NCBI GenBank assembly: GCA_030167125.1
Contig: CP126531.1
Span: 1,426,001-1,490,000, forward strand
Origin: Rhodanobacteraceae bacterium
Lineage (GTDB): Bacteria; Pseudomonadota; Gammaproteobacteria; Xanthomonadales; Rhodanobacteraceae
DNA length: 64,000 nucleotides
Direction: 5' to 3'
Shown: one piece after another, positions 53,515 through 61,376 of the stretch
Position numbering within the stretch: the stretch's first letter is position 1
Layout of the letters: each line of letters opens with the position of its first letter
The notes under the pieces: model-generated
Databases searched by the model: none
Told to the model about the DNA's origin: nothing
Seen by the model: only the letters and a program-made list of their open reading frames with translations
Program-made: the position numbers and the translations under genes

Positions 53515-54024
53515 ATGTCACGCTGGCGTCCACTCCCGCCCCGCTCCACCGCGATCATCACGCGCGCGGGTTTCGACGCGCTGAAGGCCGAACTCGACCA
53601 CCTGTGGCGCGTGTCGCGTCCCGAAGTCGTCAAGGCGCTGGCCGCTGCGGCCGCCGAAGGCGATCGCTCCGAAAACGCCGAGTACACCTACCGCAAGAAA
53701 CAACTCGGCGAAATCGACCGGCGCGTGCGCTACCTGTCCAGGCGCATTCCGTCGCTGAAGGTCGCCGAAGGCACGCCCGCCGATCGCGATGCGGTGTTCT
53801 TCGGCGCCACGATCGAAATCGAAAACGTCGACAGCGGCGAGACGCACGCGTATCGCATCGTCGGCCCCGACGAGACCGACGCGAAGAAGGGCTGGATCAG
53901 CGTCGACTCTCCGCTGGCGCGCGCGGTGCTGAAGAAACGTGTGGACGAGGAATTCGAGGCCGAATTGCCGGGTGGCAAGGCGCGCTTCGTGGTGGTGTCG
54001 GTGGATTATCCGCGAGGCGCCTGA
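53515..54024 (+). CDS. greB: Transcription elongation factor GreB
   Basis: 169-residue Gre factor that stimulates transcript cleavage by backtracked RNA polymerase. The N-terminal coiled coil includes the acidic tip in [27 protein letters not shown] and [13 protein letters not shown] favour GreB over GreA. The C-terminal FKBP-like domain includes [19 protein letters not shown] 53515 gives a short N-terminus; an ATG at 53488 is the alternative. Confidence 0.92.
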   Translation: MSRWRPLPPRSTAIITRAGFDALKAELDHLWRVSRPEVVKALAAAAAEGDRSENAEYTYRKKQLGEIDRRVRYLSRRIPSLKVAEGTPADRDAVFFGATIEIENVDSGETHAYRIVGPDETDAKKGWISVDSPLARAVLKKRVDEEFEAELPGGKARFVVVSVDYPRGA

Positions 54025-54029
54025 CTGCT

Positions 54030-54413
54030 TCAGCCGAACGCCACCACCTCGCGCCCGACGTAGGCGACCAGGAACAGCGCCATCAGCACCATGATCGCGG
54101 CGAGCAGTTTTTCGCTGAGCATGCCGGCGTAGGGCACGTTGCGGTCCTCCTCGATGTTGCGCCGGCAACGCAGGAAACGCAGCGTGGCCAGCAGGATCAT
54201 CAGTGCGCCGAAGATGATGAGCAGCAAGCCGGCCCACTCGGTGCCGCGCAGGTGCAACTTCGTGACGGCGTGCGCGGCAACGTGCGACAGCGATGCGAGG
54301 AACAGATCGAAGCGCTCGATCAGGAATCCGAACGCCATCACCGCGATCGCGGTGCGCACCCACGCGAGGTAGGTGCGCTCGTTCGCCGCATGATCGCTGA
54401 AATGGGGAATCAC
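54030..54413 (-). CDS. DUF202 (YidH-like) membrane protein
   Basis: 127-residue inner-membrane protein with the DUF202 signature NERTYLAWVRTAIAVMAFG and three predicted helices (about 28-47, 68-90, 103-122). The start GTG 54413 lies 4 nt after the rimO stop, so it is probably translated from the rimO transcript. The function of the family is not established. Confidence 0.82.
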   Translation of the reverse strand: MIPHFSDHAANERTYLAWVRTAIAVMAFGFLIERFDLFLASLSHVAAHAVTKLHLRGTEWAGLLLIIFGALMILLATLRFLRCRRNIEEDRNVPYAGMLSEKLLAAIMVLMALFLVAYVGREVVAFG

Positions 54414-54417
54414 GGGA

Positions 54418-55737
54418 TCATCCTGCCAGGCGTGCCTGCAGGTCGTGCTCATTCGCGGCTTCGACAAGCACTTCCGCAAATTGTCCCGGCTTCAGGGTCG
54501 TGCCGTCGGCGATCCGCACCACGCCATCTATTTCGGGCGCATCGGCCATCGAGCGCGCGATCGCGCCATCAGCGTTCACTTCGTCCACCAGCACCGTCAG
54601 CGTGCGGCCGATCTTGTTCTGCAACTTCGCGGCGGAAATCGCGGCCTGCGTTTGCATGAAGCGTTCGAGGCGATCTTCCTTCAACTCCTCCGGAACCGGA
54701 TCGGGCAGTTCGTTGGCCCTGGCGCCGCCGACCGGCGAATACGCGAATGCGCCCACGCGGTCGAGCTGCGCTTCGCACAGGAAATCCAGCAACTCCTCGA
54801 ACTCGGCGTCGGTTTCGCCGGGGAAACCGACGATGAAAGTGCTGCGGATGGTCAGGTCCGGGCACGCGCGGCGCCACGCGTGGATGCGATCCAAGGTTTT
54901 TTCGATGTTGCCGGGGCGCTTCATCAGCTTGAGGATGCGCGGGCTTGCGTGCTGGAACGGAATGTCGAGGTACGGAAGGATCTTGCCTTCCGCCATCAAC
55001 GGGATCACGTCGTCCACGTGCGGATAGGGATACACGTAGTGCAGCCGCACCCACGCGCCGAGCTCGCCAAGCCCGCGGCACAAATCGGTCATGCGCGTCT
55101 GGTACGGGTGGCCGCGCCACGTGCGTTCGGAGTAGCGCACATCCACGCCATACGCGCTGGTGTCCTGCGAAATCACCAGCAATTCCTTGACGCCGGAGCG
55201 CACCAGCTTCTCGGCTTCGACCAGCACCTCGTCGACCGGTCGCGAAACCAGGTTCCCGCGCATCGACGGGATGATGCAGAACGTGCAACGGTGGTTGCAG
55301 CCTTCGGAAATCTTCAGGTACGCGTAGTGCTTTGGCGTCAGCTTGATCCCCGTGTCGGGCACCAGGTCCACGAACGGATCGTGCGGTTTCGGCAACGCCG
55401 CGTGCACCGCGCCCATCACGTTGGCGTAGTCCTGCGGCCCGGTGATCGCCAGCACGTCCGGATATGCCTCGCGGATCAGCGCGTCGCGCTTGCCGAGGCA
55501 GCCGGTCACGATCACCTTGCCGTTCTCGTGCAGCGCCTCGCCGATCGCGTCCAGCGATTCCTGCACCGCCGCGTCGATGAAACCGCAGGTGTTGACGATC
55601 ACCGCGTTGGCCTTGTCGTAGCGCGGCACGATCTCGTAGCCCTCGGCCTTCAACTGGGTCAGGATGCGCTCGGAATCGACCAGCGCCTTGGGGCAACCGA
55701 GGCTGACGAAACCGACTTTGGGATTGGGTGCGGGCAT
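54418..55737 (-). CDS. rimO: Ribosomal protein S12 methylthiotransferase
   Basis: Radical-SAM methylthiotransferase modifying Asp88 of ribosomal protein S12, 439 residues. The N-terminal UPF0004 domain has Cys in [18 protein letters not shown] and VTGCLGKRD. The radical-SAM motif is [17 protein letters not shown]-terminal TRAM domain covers about 375-439. The LGCPKALVD sequence separates it from MiaB. ATG 55737. Confidence 0.95.
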   Translation of the reverse strand: MPAPNPKVGFVSLGCPKALVDSERILTQLKAEGYEIVPRYDKANAVIVNTCGFIDAAVQESLDAIGEALHENGKVIVTGCLGKRDALIREAYPDVLAITGPQDYANVMGAVHAALPKPHDPFVDLVPDTGIKLTPKHYAYLKISEGCNHRCTFCIIPSMRGNLVSRPVDEVLVEAEKLVRSGVKELLVISQDTSAYGVDVRYSERTWRGHPYQTRMTDLCRGLGELGAWVRLHYVYPYPHVDDVIPLMAEGKILPYLDIPFQHASPRILKLMKRPGNIEKTLDRIHAWRRACPDLTIRSTFIVGFPGETDAEFEELLDFLCEAQLDRVGAFAYSPVGGARANELPDPVPEELKEDRLERFMQTQAAISAAKLQNKIGRTLTVLVDEVNADGAIARSMADAPEIDGVVRIADGTTLKPGQFAEVLVEAANEHDLQARLAG

Positions 55738-55851
55738 GGCTGTGTCGAAACCGGGTGACGCGCGATTTTACCGGGACTCGAGACCCGGACATCATCCCGC
55801 ATGCGGGTCCCGGTAGTAGGCTGTACTGATTGCAACCCAAGGAGAACCACG

Positions 55852-56529
55852 ATGGGCGAACGCATCAACCTCAACACGGCCGGCACCCATTGCATCGGCG
55901 CCTATCTCGCGAAACCGACCGGCAAGCCGAAGGGCGGCATCGTGGTGGTGCAGGAAATCTTCGGTGTCACGCCGCACATCCGCAGCGTCGCCGATGGCTA
56001 CGCGCGCGACGGCTATACCGCCATCGCACCGGCGTTCTTCGATTTCGTGGAGAACGACGTCGAGCTTGGCTACGACAAGCCCGGCATGGAACGCGGCAAG
56101 GAACTCGCCATGGAAGTGGGGCTCGACCGCGCAGTGGAAGCGGTCGCCAGCGCGGCGGATTCGATCAAGTCATCAGGCAGGATCGGCGTGGTCGGCTACT
56201 GCTGGGGCGGCACGGTCGCGCTGCTCGCTGCGCAGCGCCTCGGGCTGCCCGCGGCGAGCTACTACGGTGCGCGCAACGTCGCGTACCTGGATCAACCGCT
56301 GAAGGCGCCGGTGATCTTCCACTTCGGCGCCAACGACCGCTCGATCACCGCCGAAGCGGTGGAGAAACATCGCAAGGCCTGGCCCGACGCGCCGGTGTAC
56401 GTGTACGAACACTGCGGGCACGCGTTCAACCGCGACGTGGACAAGAGCGTCTACAACGCGGATGCAGCGCGCCTCGCACGCGAGCGCACACTCGCATTCT
56501 TCGACCGGGAACTCTCGGGCGGCGCATGA
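55852..56529 (+). CDS. Dienelactone hydrolase-family protein
   Basis: 225-residue alpha/beta hydrolase of the DLH family. The nucleophile Cys117 is in VGYCWGGTVA, with Asp in FGANDRS and His in CGHAFNRD. ATG 55852 has AAGGAG 7 nt upstream. It heads the plus-strand operon leading to the 5-oxoprolinase genes and overlaps the HIT gene by ATGA. No catechol pathway is nearby, so the substrate is open. Confidence 0.88.
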   Translation: MGERINLNTAGTHCIGAYLAKPTGKPKGGIVVVQEIFGVTPHIRSVADGYARDGYTAIAPAFFDFVENDVELGYDKPGMERGKELAMEVGLDRAVEAVASAADSIKSSGRIGVVGYCWGGTVALLAAQRLGLPAASYYGARNVAYLDQPLKAPVIFHFGANDRSITAEAVEKHRKAWPDAPVYVYEHCGHAFNRDVDKSVYNADAARLARERTLAFFDRELSGGA

Positions 56530-56969
56530 GCGACGGCTTCGAACTTGACGCGCGGCTCGCCGCGGACACGGCGTTCGTGGCCGACTGGACGCTTTGCCGC
56601 GTGCTGCTGATGGACGACGCGCAATTTCCGTGGCTGGTGCTCGTGCCGCGTCGTACCGGACTCGCCGAACTCGACGACCTGGACGAGCGTGATCGCACGC
56701 AGTTGCTGCGCGAAATCACGCGCGCGATGCAATTGCTGCGCGGCGTGGTCGAATGCGACAAGCTCAACGTCGGCGCGCTCGGCAACATCGTGCGGCAGTT
56801 GCACGTGCACGTAGTCGCCCGCCGCGAAGGCGATGCCGCATGGCCGGGGCCGGTGTGGGGCCACGGTCCCGCGCATCATTACGTGCCCGAGGCGCGCGAC
56901 AGGTTACTAGCGGATTTGCGGCATGAAAGCGCAGCGCAAACCACCCGGCAGCGCAGGCGCGATGGCTGA
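56526..56969 (+). CDS. HIT-domain protein
   Basis: 147-residue HIT-superfamily protein, a second one in this window. The motif reads [12 protein letters not shown]: the central and catalytic His remain, and the first is Gln, as in several HIT branches. N-terminal strands ([20 protein letters not shown]) fit. It overlaps the genes on both sides (4 and 8 nt). A nucleotide hydrolase of unknown preference. Confidence 0.85.
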   Translation: MSDGFELDARLAADTAFVADWTLCRVLLMDDAQFPWLVLVPRRTGLAELDDLDERDRTQLLREITRAMQLLRGVVECDKLNVGALGNIVRQLHVHVVARREGDAAWPGPVWGHGPAHHYVPEARDRLLADLRHESAAQTTRQRRRDG

Positions 56970-57777
56970 GTTTTCCATCGAACCGTTGGCCGAGGATGCG
57001 CTGCTGTTGCGCTTCGGCGATGGCATCGACATCGCGACGAACGCGCGTGTGCATGCCGCCGCAAGCGCTCTGCGAGATGCTGGCTTGACGGGCATCATCG
57101 ATATCGCACCGGCGTATGCGACGGTGTTGCTGCGGTTCGAACCCTTGGCGTGGAGCGAAGACGAAAGCGAGCGACCGTTCGAGCGCATTGCAGCACGCTT
57201 GGAACAAGCCCTCTCCCCCGAACGGCTTCTGGTTCGGGGGAGAGGGTTGGGTGAGGGGGTAAACGTTCCACAAACGACGGACACCGAGAGTTCCCGACGC
57301 GCCAGCCCCCTCACCCTTCCCTCTCCCCCATCGTTGACGATGGGGGAGAGGGTAGTCGTGGCAATCCCGGTGTGCTACGGCGGCGACTGCGGTCCGGATA
57401 TAGACGCGATCGCGGAACACGCGGGACTTGTGCGCGACGAAGTCATCGCACGCCATGCGGCGGCGGAATACACCGTGGCGATGCTGGGCTTCGCGCCGGG
57501 GTTTCCCTACCTGCTCGGCCTCGATGCCGCGCTGCACGTCCCGCGCCGCGCGACGCCGCGCACGCGCGTGCCGGCCGGTTCGGTCGCGATCGGCGGCGCG
57601 CAGACGGGCATCTATCCGTGCGAGCTGCCGGGCGGCTGGCACCTGATCGGGCGCACGCCGCTGGCGCTGTTCGATCCGCGGCGCGATCCGCCTTGCCTGC
57701 TGGCGCCCGGCGATCGCGTGCGCTTCCGCGCGATCGATGCGGGCGAGTTCGCGCGGCTCGTGGAACGCGATGCATGA
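56962..57777 (+). CDS. pxpB: 5-oxoprolinase subunit B with in-frame repeat insertion
   Basis: PxpB (KipI/YbgJ), part of the ATP-dependent enzyme cleaving 5-oxo-L-proline to glutamate, 271 residues. The C-terminal half has the diagnostic [13 protein letters not shown] and [15 protein letters not shown]. Usual length is about 220-230 residues. The excess is a block of 48 codons (57209-57352, about residues 83-130) made of GC-rich palindromic repeat DNA read through in frame. It starts at ATG 56962. Activity with the insert is uncertain, but the frame is intact and downstream genes are coupled. Confidence 0.9.
   Translation: MAEFSIEPLAEDALLLRFGDGIDIATNARVHAAASALRDAGLTGIIDIAPAYATVLLRFEPLAWSEDESERPFERIAARLEQALSPERLLVRGRGLGEGVNVPQTTDTESSRRASPLTLPSPPSLTMGERVVVAIPVCYGGDCGPDIDAIAEHAGLVRDEVIARHAAAEYTVAMLGFAPGFPYLLGLDAALHVPRRATPRTRVPAGSVAIGGAQTGIYPCELPGGWHLIGRTPLALFDPRRDPPCLLAPGDRVRFRAIDAGEFARLVERDA
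57209..57352 (+). repeat. Palindromic repeat inside pxpB
   Basis: Three hairpins in tandem: 57209-57223/57232-57246 (15 bp perfect), 57249-57259/57306-57316 (11 bp perfect, long loop) and 57319-57333/57338-57352 (15 bp perfect). It is 144 bp, a multiple of 3, with no stop in the pxpB frame. CCCTCTCCC-type repeats normally occupy intergenic DNA. Confidence 0.85.
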
Positions 57778-58736
57778 CGATCGAGGTCATCAAACCGGGT
57801 TTGCTGACGACATTGCAGGACGCCGGCCGTCCGGGATTCGCGCATCTCGGCGTCGGCCGCGCGGGCGCGTTCGATGCACCCGCATTGCGGATCGCCAACG
57901 CGCTGTGCGGCAATCCATCCGATGCGTGCGCGCTGGAAATCACCCTGCTCGGTCCGGCCCTGCGCTTCCACGCCGATGCATGGATCGCCGCTACCGGCGC
58001 GCCGGTTCCGTTGCGCGTCGATGGCGTCGAGCGGCCGATGCGGTCGCCCGTGTGCGTGGCAAGCGGGGCAACGGTCGAACTGGGCGCGATGCGCACGGGC
58101 TGCCGCAGTTACCTCGCCGTGCGCGGCGGATTCGATCTCGCGCCGGTGCTCGGCAGCCGCAGCACGGATGTCAACGCACGGCTTGGACCATTCGACGGCA
58201 GACCCCTGCACGCAGGTGATGTTTTGAAGACGCGGCCCGCAGCGCGCACCGCAGCAGCGCCGGTGAACTGGCGGCTCGACCCGCAGCCATGGTTTTCGGA
58301 AGCACCCCTCGCGACCCTGCGGCTGCTGCCGGTCAGCCATTTCGACAGGCTCAAAGAAACCTCGCGCAAACTGCTGTTTTCAGAACCCTTCATGGTGCAA
58401 GCGGATTCCAATCGCGTGGGCCTGCGCCTGTCCGGGCCGAAACTGGAATTCGACGCGCCCGTCGAAATGGTCAGCGAAGGTTGCGTGCCCGGCTTGCTGC
58501 AACTGCCGCCCTCGGGACAACCCATCGCGTTCGGCCCGGAGTGCCCGGTCAGCGGCGGCTATCCGCGCATCGGCCAGGTCGCGGCCGTGGACATCCCGCG
58601 CCTCGCGCAACGCCGGCCGGGCGATGCGCTACGCTTCGCGGCGTGCACGTTCGATGATGCACTGCGCGCGCTGCGCGAACGCGAACGTGCACTGGCCCGG
58701 CTGGAAGCCGGCATCGCTGCACGGCTGAACGCATGA
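57774..58736 (+). CDS. pxpC: 5-oxoprolinase subunit C
   Basis: PxpC (KipA/YbgK, biotin-dependent carboxyltransferase-like fold), 320 residues. Typical blocks: [59 protein letters not shown] and [16 protein letters not shown] 57774 overlaps the pxpB stop by ATGA. It works in complex with PxpA and PxpB. Confidence 0.93.
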   Translation: MTIEVIKPGLLTTLQDAGRPGFAHLGVGRAGAFDAPALRIANALCGNPSDACALEITLLGPALRFHADAWIAATGAPVPLRVDGVERPMRSPVCVASGATVELGAMRTGCRSYLAVRGGFDLAPVLGSRSTDVNARLGPFDGRPLHAGDVLKTRPAARTAAAPVNWRLDPQPWFSEAPLATLRLLPVSHFDRLKETSRKLLFSEPFMVQADSNRVGLRLSGPKLEFDAPVEMVSEGCVPGLLQLPPSGQPIAFGPECPVSGGYPRIGQVAAVDIPRLAQRRPGDALRFAACTFDDALRALRERERALARLEAGIAARLNA

Positions 58737-59497
58737 ACACGATCGACCTCAACGCGGACATCGGCGAATCGTTCGGCGCCTGGCGCATGGGCGACGATGC
58801 TGGCGTGATGCCGTGGATCACTTCGGCCAACGTCGCGTGCGGATTCCACGCGGGCGATCCCGCGATCATGCGCGCGACGGTGGCGTTGTGCATCGAACAC
58901 GGCGTCGCGATCGGCGCGCACGTCTCGCTGCCGGATCTGCAAGGCTTCGGGCGGCGCGAAATGAAGATTTCGCCCAACGACGTTTACGCGCAGACGCTGT
59001 ACCAGCTCGGCGCGCTGCACGCGTTCGTGCGCGCGGCCGGCACGCACCTGCACCACGTCAAGCCGCACGGCGCGCTGTACAACATGGCCGCGCGCGACCG
59101 CGCGCTGGCCTACGCCATTGCTGCCGCGGTGCGCGATTTCAATTCGACGCTCATCCTGATGGGACTCGCCGGCAGCGCACTGGTGGATGCCGGGCGCGCG
59201 GCGGGTCTGCGCGTGCAACGCGAAGGTTTCTGCGACCGCCGCTATCGCGCGGACGGTTCGCTCACCGCCCGCTCGGAAGCGGGCGCGTTGATCGAGGACA
59301 TCGACGCGGCGGTCGCGCAAGCCGTATCCATCGCGACCGCACGCGAAGCCGCGGCCGGAGACGGCAGTGCGGTGCACATCGACGCGGACAGCTTGTGCGT
59401 ACACGGCGACCGCGCGAATGCCGCGGCGTTCGCCGAACGCCTGCACCGCGCGCTCGCAAATGCAGACGTGCGTATCGCGGCGGCACGTCCGGCGTGA
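58733..59497 (+). CDS. pxpA: 5-oxoprolinase subunit A
   Basis: LamB/YcsF-family subunit, 254 residues. Conserved: IDLNADIGESFGAWRMGDD, ITSANVACGFHAGDP, HVSLPDLQGFGRREM, VKPHGALYN and EGFCDRRYRADGSL. It overlaps pxpC by ATGA. The last codons (IAAARPA) are encoded a second time just before the DUF969 gene, evidence for an insertion after the operon formed. Confidence 0.94.
   Translation: MNTIDLNADIGESFGAWRMGDDAGVMPWITSANVACGFHAGDPAIMRATVALCIEHGVAIGAHVSLPDLQGFGRREMKISPNDVYAQTLYQLGALHAFVRAAGTHLHHVKPHGALYNMAARDRALAYAIAAAVRDFNSTLILMGLAGSALVDAGRAAGLRVQREGFCDRRYRADGSLTARSEAGALIEDIDAAVAQAVSIATAREAAAGDGSAVHIDADSLCVHGDRANAAAFAERLHRALANADVRIAAARPA
59474..59490 (+). repeat. 17-bp direct repeat (pxpA 3' end), left
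   Basis: ATCGCGGCGGCACGTCC, the last sense codons of pxpA. An identical copy is at 59662-59678, just before the DUF969 start. Confidence 0.85.
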
Positions 59498-59522
59498 GGC
59501 ACTGGTCGTCATGCTTCTTCTC

Positions 59523-59655
59523 ACCCCCTTCCGCGGGAAGGGGGTCGGCGCACAAGCGCCGGGGGGATGCCGTCGCGAACACGCGAGCCATCCCCCTCGG
59601 CCGCGCTACGCGCGCGTTCGCTTCGCTCCGCCCTTCGCAAGCGAAGGGGGAAGAC
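59523..59655. repeat. CCCCCTTCC repeat pair between pxpA and DUF969
   Basis: The left copy is CCCCCTTCC/GGAAGGGGG, then CGGCGC-ACAA-GCGCCG, then GGGGGATG. The right copy is in reverse, ending CTTCGCAAGCGAAGGGGG. It is another inverted, BIME-like pair, bounded by a 17-bp direct repeat. Confidence 0.75.
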
Positions 59656-59661
59656 AAGCCC

Positions 59662-59678
59662 ATCGCGGCGGCACGTCC
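59662..59678 (+). repeat. 17-bp direct repeat (pxpA 3' end), right
   Basis: Identical to 59474-59490. Here it runs into CGCATGA, which would be a pxpA stop overlapping the DUF969 ATG, the probable ancestral junction. Confidence 0.85.
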
Positions 59679-59681
59679 CGC

Positions 59682-60401
59682 ATGACCACCCTGCTCCACT
59701 ACGTGCCGCTGCTCGGCGTGCTGGTCGTCGTCGCGGGTTTCGCGCTGCGCTTCAATCCGGTGCCGGTGGTGGTTGTCGCCGGCATCGTCAGCGGGCTCGC
59801 GGCCGGAAAATCGATCGGCGAAATCCTGGCCTTGCTCGGCACCAGCTTCGTGTCGGAACGCGCGCTGCTGCTGTTCGTGCTGACGCTGCCCGCGATCGGC
59901 GTGCTGGAACGCGCCGGCCTGCGCGAACACGCGCGCAACTGGATCGCTTCGCTGCGCAGCCTCACCTTTCCGCGTTTGCTGATCGCGTACCTGGGCTTGC
60001 GCCAGATCCTTTCCATGCTGGGCCTCACCGGTGTCGCCGGCCAGGCGCAAACCGTGCGCCCGTTGCTGGCGCCGATGGCGGAAGCCGCGGCGGGGAAACG
60101 CGGCGCGCCACTGACGCCGGAAGAGCGCAACGAGGTGCGCGCGTTCAGCGCGGCCACCGACAACGTCGGATTGTTCTTCGGCGAAGACGTTTTCATCGCG
60201 CTGGGCGCGGTGCTGCTGATCCAGGGTTTCTATTCGCAGCACGGCATCGAATTGCAGCCGCTGCAGATCGCGCTGTGGGCGCTGCCGACCGCTATCGCCG
60301 CGTTCGTGATCCACGCGATCCGCACGGTGCTGTTCGGGCGGCGCGTCGCGCGCGTGGACACGCGCGCTCTGCGCGAAGAACAGGCAGCCGATCGATGCTG
60401 A
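59682..60401 (+). CDS. DUF969 membrane protein
   Basis: 239-residue membrane protein of the DUF969 family, with helices at about 5-45, 65-85, 185-200 and 205-225. Sequence features include VVAGFALRFNPVPVVVVAG and AATDNVGLFFGEDVF. It is always paired with a DUF979 protein, as here (7-nt overlap). Next to PxpABC it is a good candidate for half of a 5-oxoproline or related uptake system. That function is inferred from neighbourhood only. Confidence 0.85.
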   Translation: MTTLLHYVPLLGVLVVVAGFALRFNPVPVVVVAGIVSGLAAGKSIGEILALLGTSFVSERALLLFVLTLPAIGVLERAGLREHARNWIASLRSLTFPRLLIAYLGLRQILSMLGLTGVAGQAQTVRPLLAPMAEAAAGKRGAPLTPEERNEVRAFSAATDNVGLFFGEDVFIALGAVLLIQGFYSQHGIELQPLQIALWALPTAIAAFVIHAIRTVLFGRRVARVDTRALREEQAADRC

Positions 60402-61363
60402 CGATCGAACAAGCCTATTGGCTGATCGCGCTGTTCCTCGCCGGCGCCGCGATCCTCAACCTGCGCGGTCGGCGCGGGTGGCACGCGGCGTTCTGGGGCG
60501 TGCTGGCCGCGCTCATCGCTGGCGGCAAGTTCGTGCTGTCCGAGGCCGCCGTGCACAACCCGTTTCCCGCACAACTGGCCGGCGTCGGCGTGATCGCACT
60601 GGCCATCCTGTCGCCGCGCATGACGCGCGGAAACCTGCGCGAACGCGACGCGGCCGAACGCGAGGCCGACGCCTTGCGCCTGCGCCACAAACTGTTCGGC
60701 CCCGCGTTGCTGATCCCGCTGGTGACGCTGCTGGTCGCGTTGTTCGGCGCGTACATCGCCGTCGATGGCGTGCCGCTGTTCGACAAGACGCGCATGACCT
60801 TGACCGGGCTCGCACTGGCCTGCGTGGTCGCGCTGATCGCGGCGCTGTGGGTGACGCGCGCGCGGCCGATGGCTGGACTCTCCGAAGGCCGTCGCCTGCT
60901 GGACACGCTGGGCTGGGCCGCGCTGCTGCCGTTGACGCTCGCCGCACTCGGTGGCGTGTTCGCCGCGACCGGCGTCGGTACGGCAATCGCCGATCTGGTG
61001 CGCCTGCTGATTCCCGTCGACAACGCGCTGGCCTGCGTGATCGCGTTCGGCCTCGGGATGGTGCTGTTCACCGTGATCATGGGCAACGCCTTCGCGGCGT
61101 TCCCGGTGCTGATGGCGGGCATCGGCCTGCCGCTCTTGATCCACCGGCACGGCGCAGACCCGGCGATTCTGGGCGCGCTCGGCATGGTCACGGGTTATTG
61201 CGGCACGCTGTTCACGCCGATGGCGGCCAACTTCAACATCGTGCCGGTCGCGCTGCTGGAATTGCCGAACCAGTACGACGTGATCCGTGCGCAATGGAAA
61301 ACCGGCGCGCTGCTGCTGGTCGTAAACTTGACGCTGATGTACCTCGTGGTCTTCCGCTTTTGA
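60395..61363 (+). CDS. DUF979 membrane protein
   Basis: 322-residue polytopic protein of the DUF979 family with about nine hydrophobic helices. Typical segments are FTVIMGNAFAAFPVLMAGIG and GMVTGYCGTLFTPMAANFNI, close to those of organic-anion permeases. It overlaps the DUF969 gene. Together they would form a two-subunit transporter supplying the PxpABC substrate. Confidence 0.85.
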   Translation: MLTIEQAYWLIALFLAGAAILNLRGRRGWHAAFWGVLAALIAGGKFVLSEAAVHNPFPAQLAGVGVIALAILSPRMTRGNLRERDAAEREADALRLRHKLFGPALLIPLVTLLVALFGAYIAVDGVPLFDKTRMTLTGLALACVVALIAALWVTRARPMAGLSEGRRLLDTLGWAALLPLTLAALGGVFAATGVGTAIADLVRLLIPVDNALACVIAFGLGMVLFTVIMGNAFAAFPVLMAGIGLPLLIHRHGADPAILGALGMVTGYCGTLFTPMAANFNIVPVALLELPNQYDVIRAQWKTGALLLVVNLTLMYLVVFRF

Positions 61364-61376
61364 TCCGGGAACGTCG

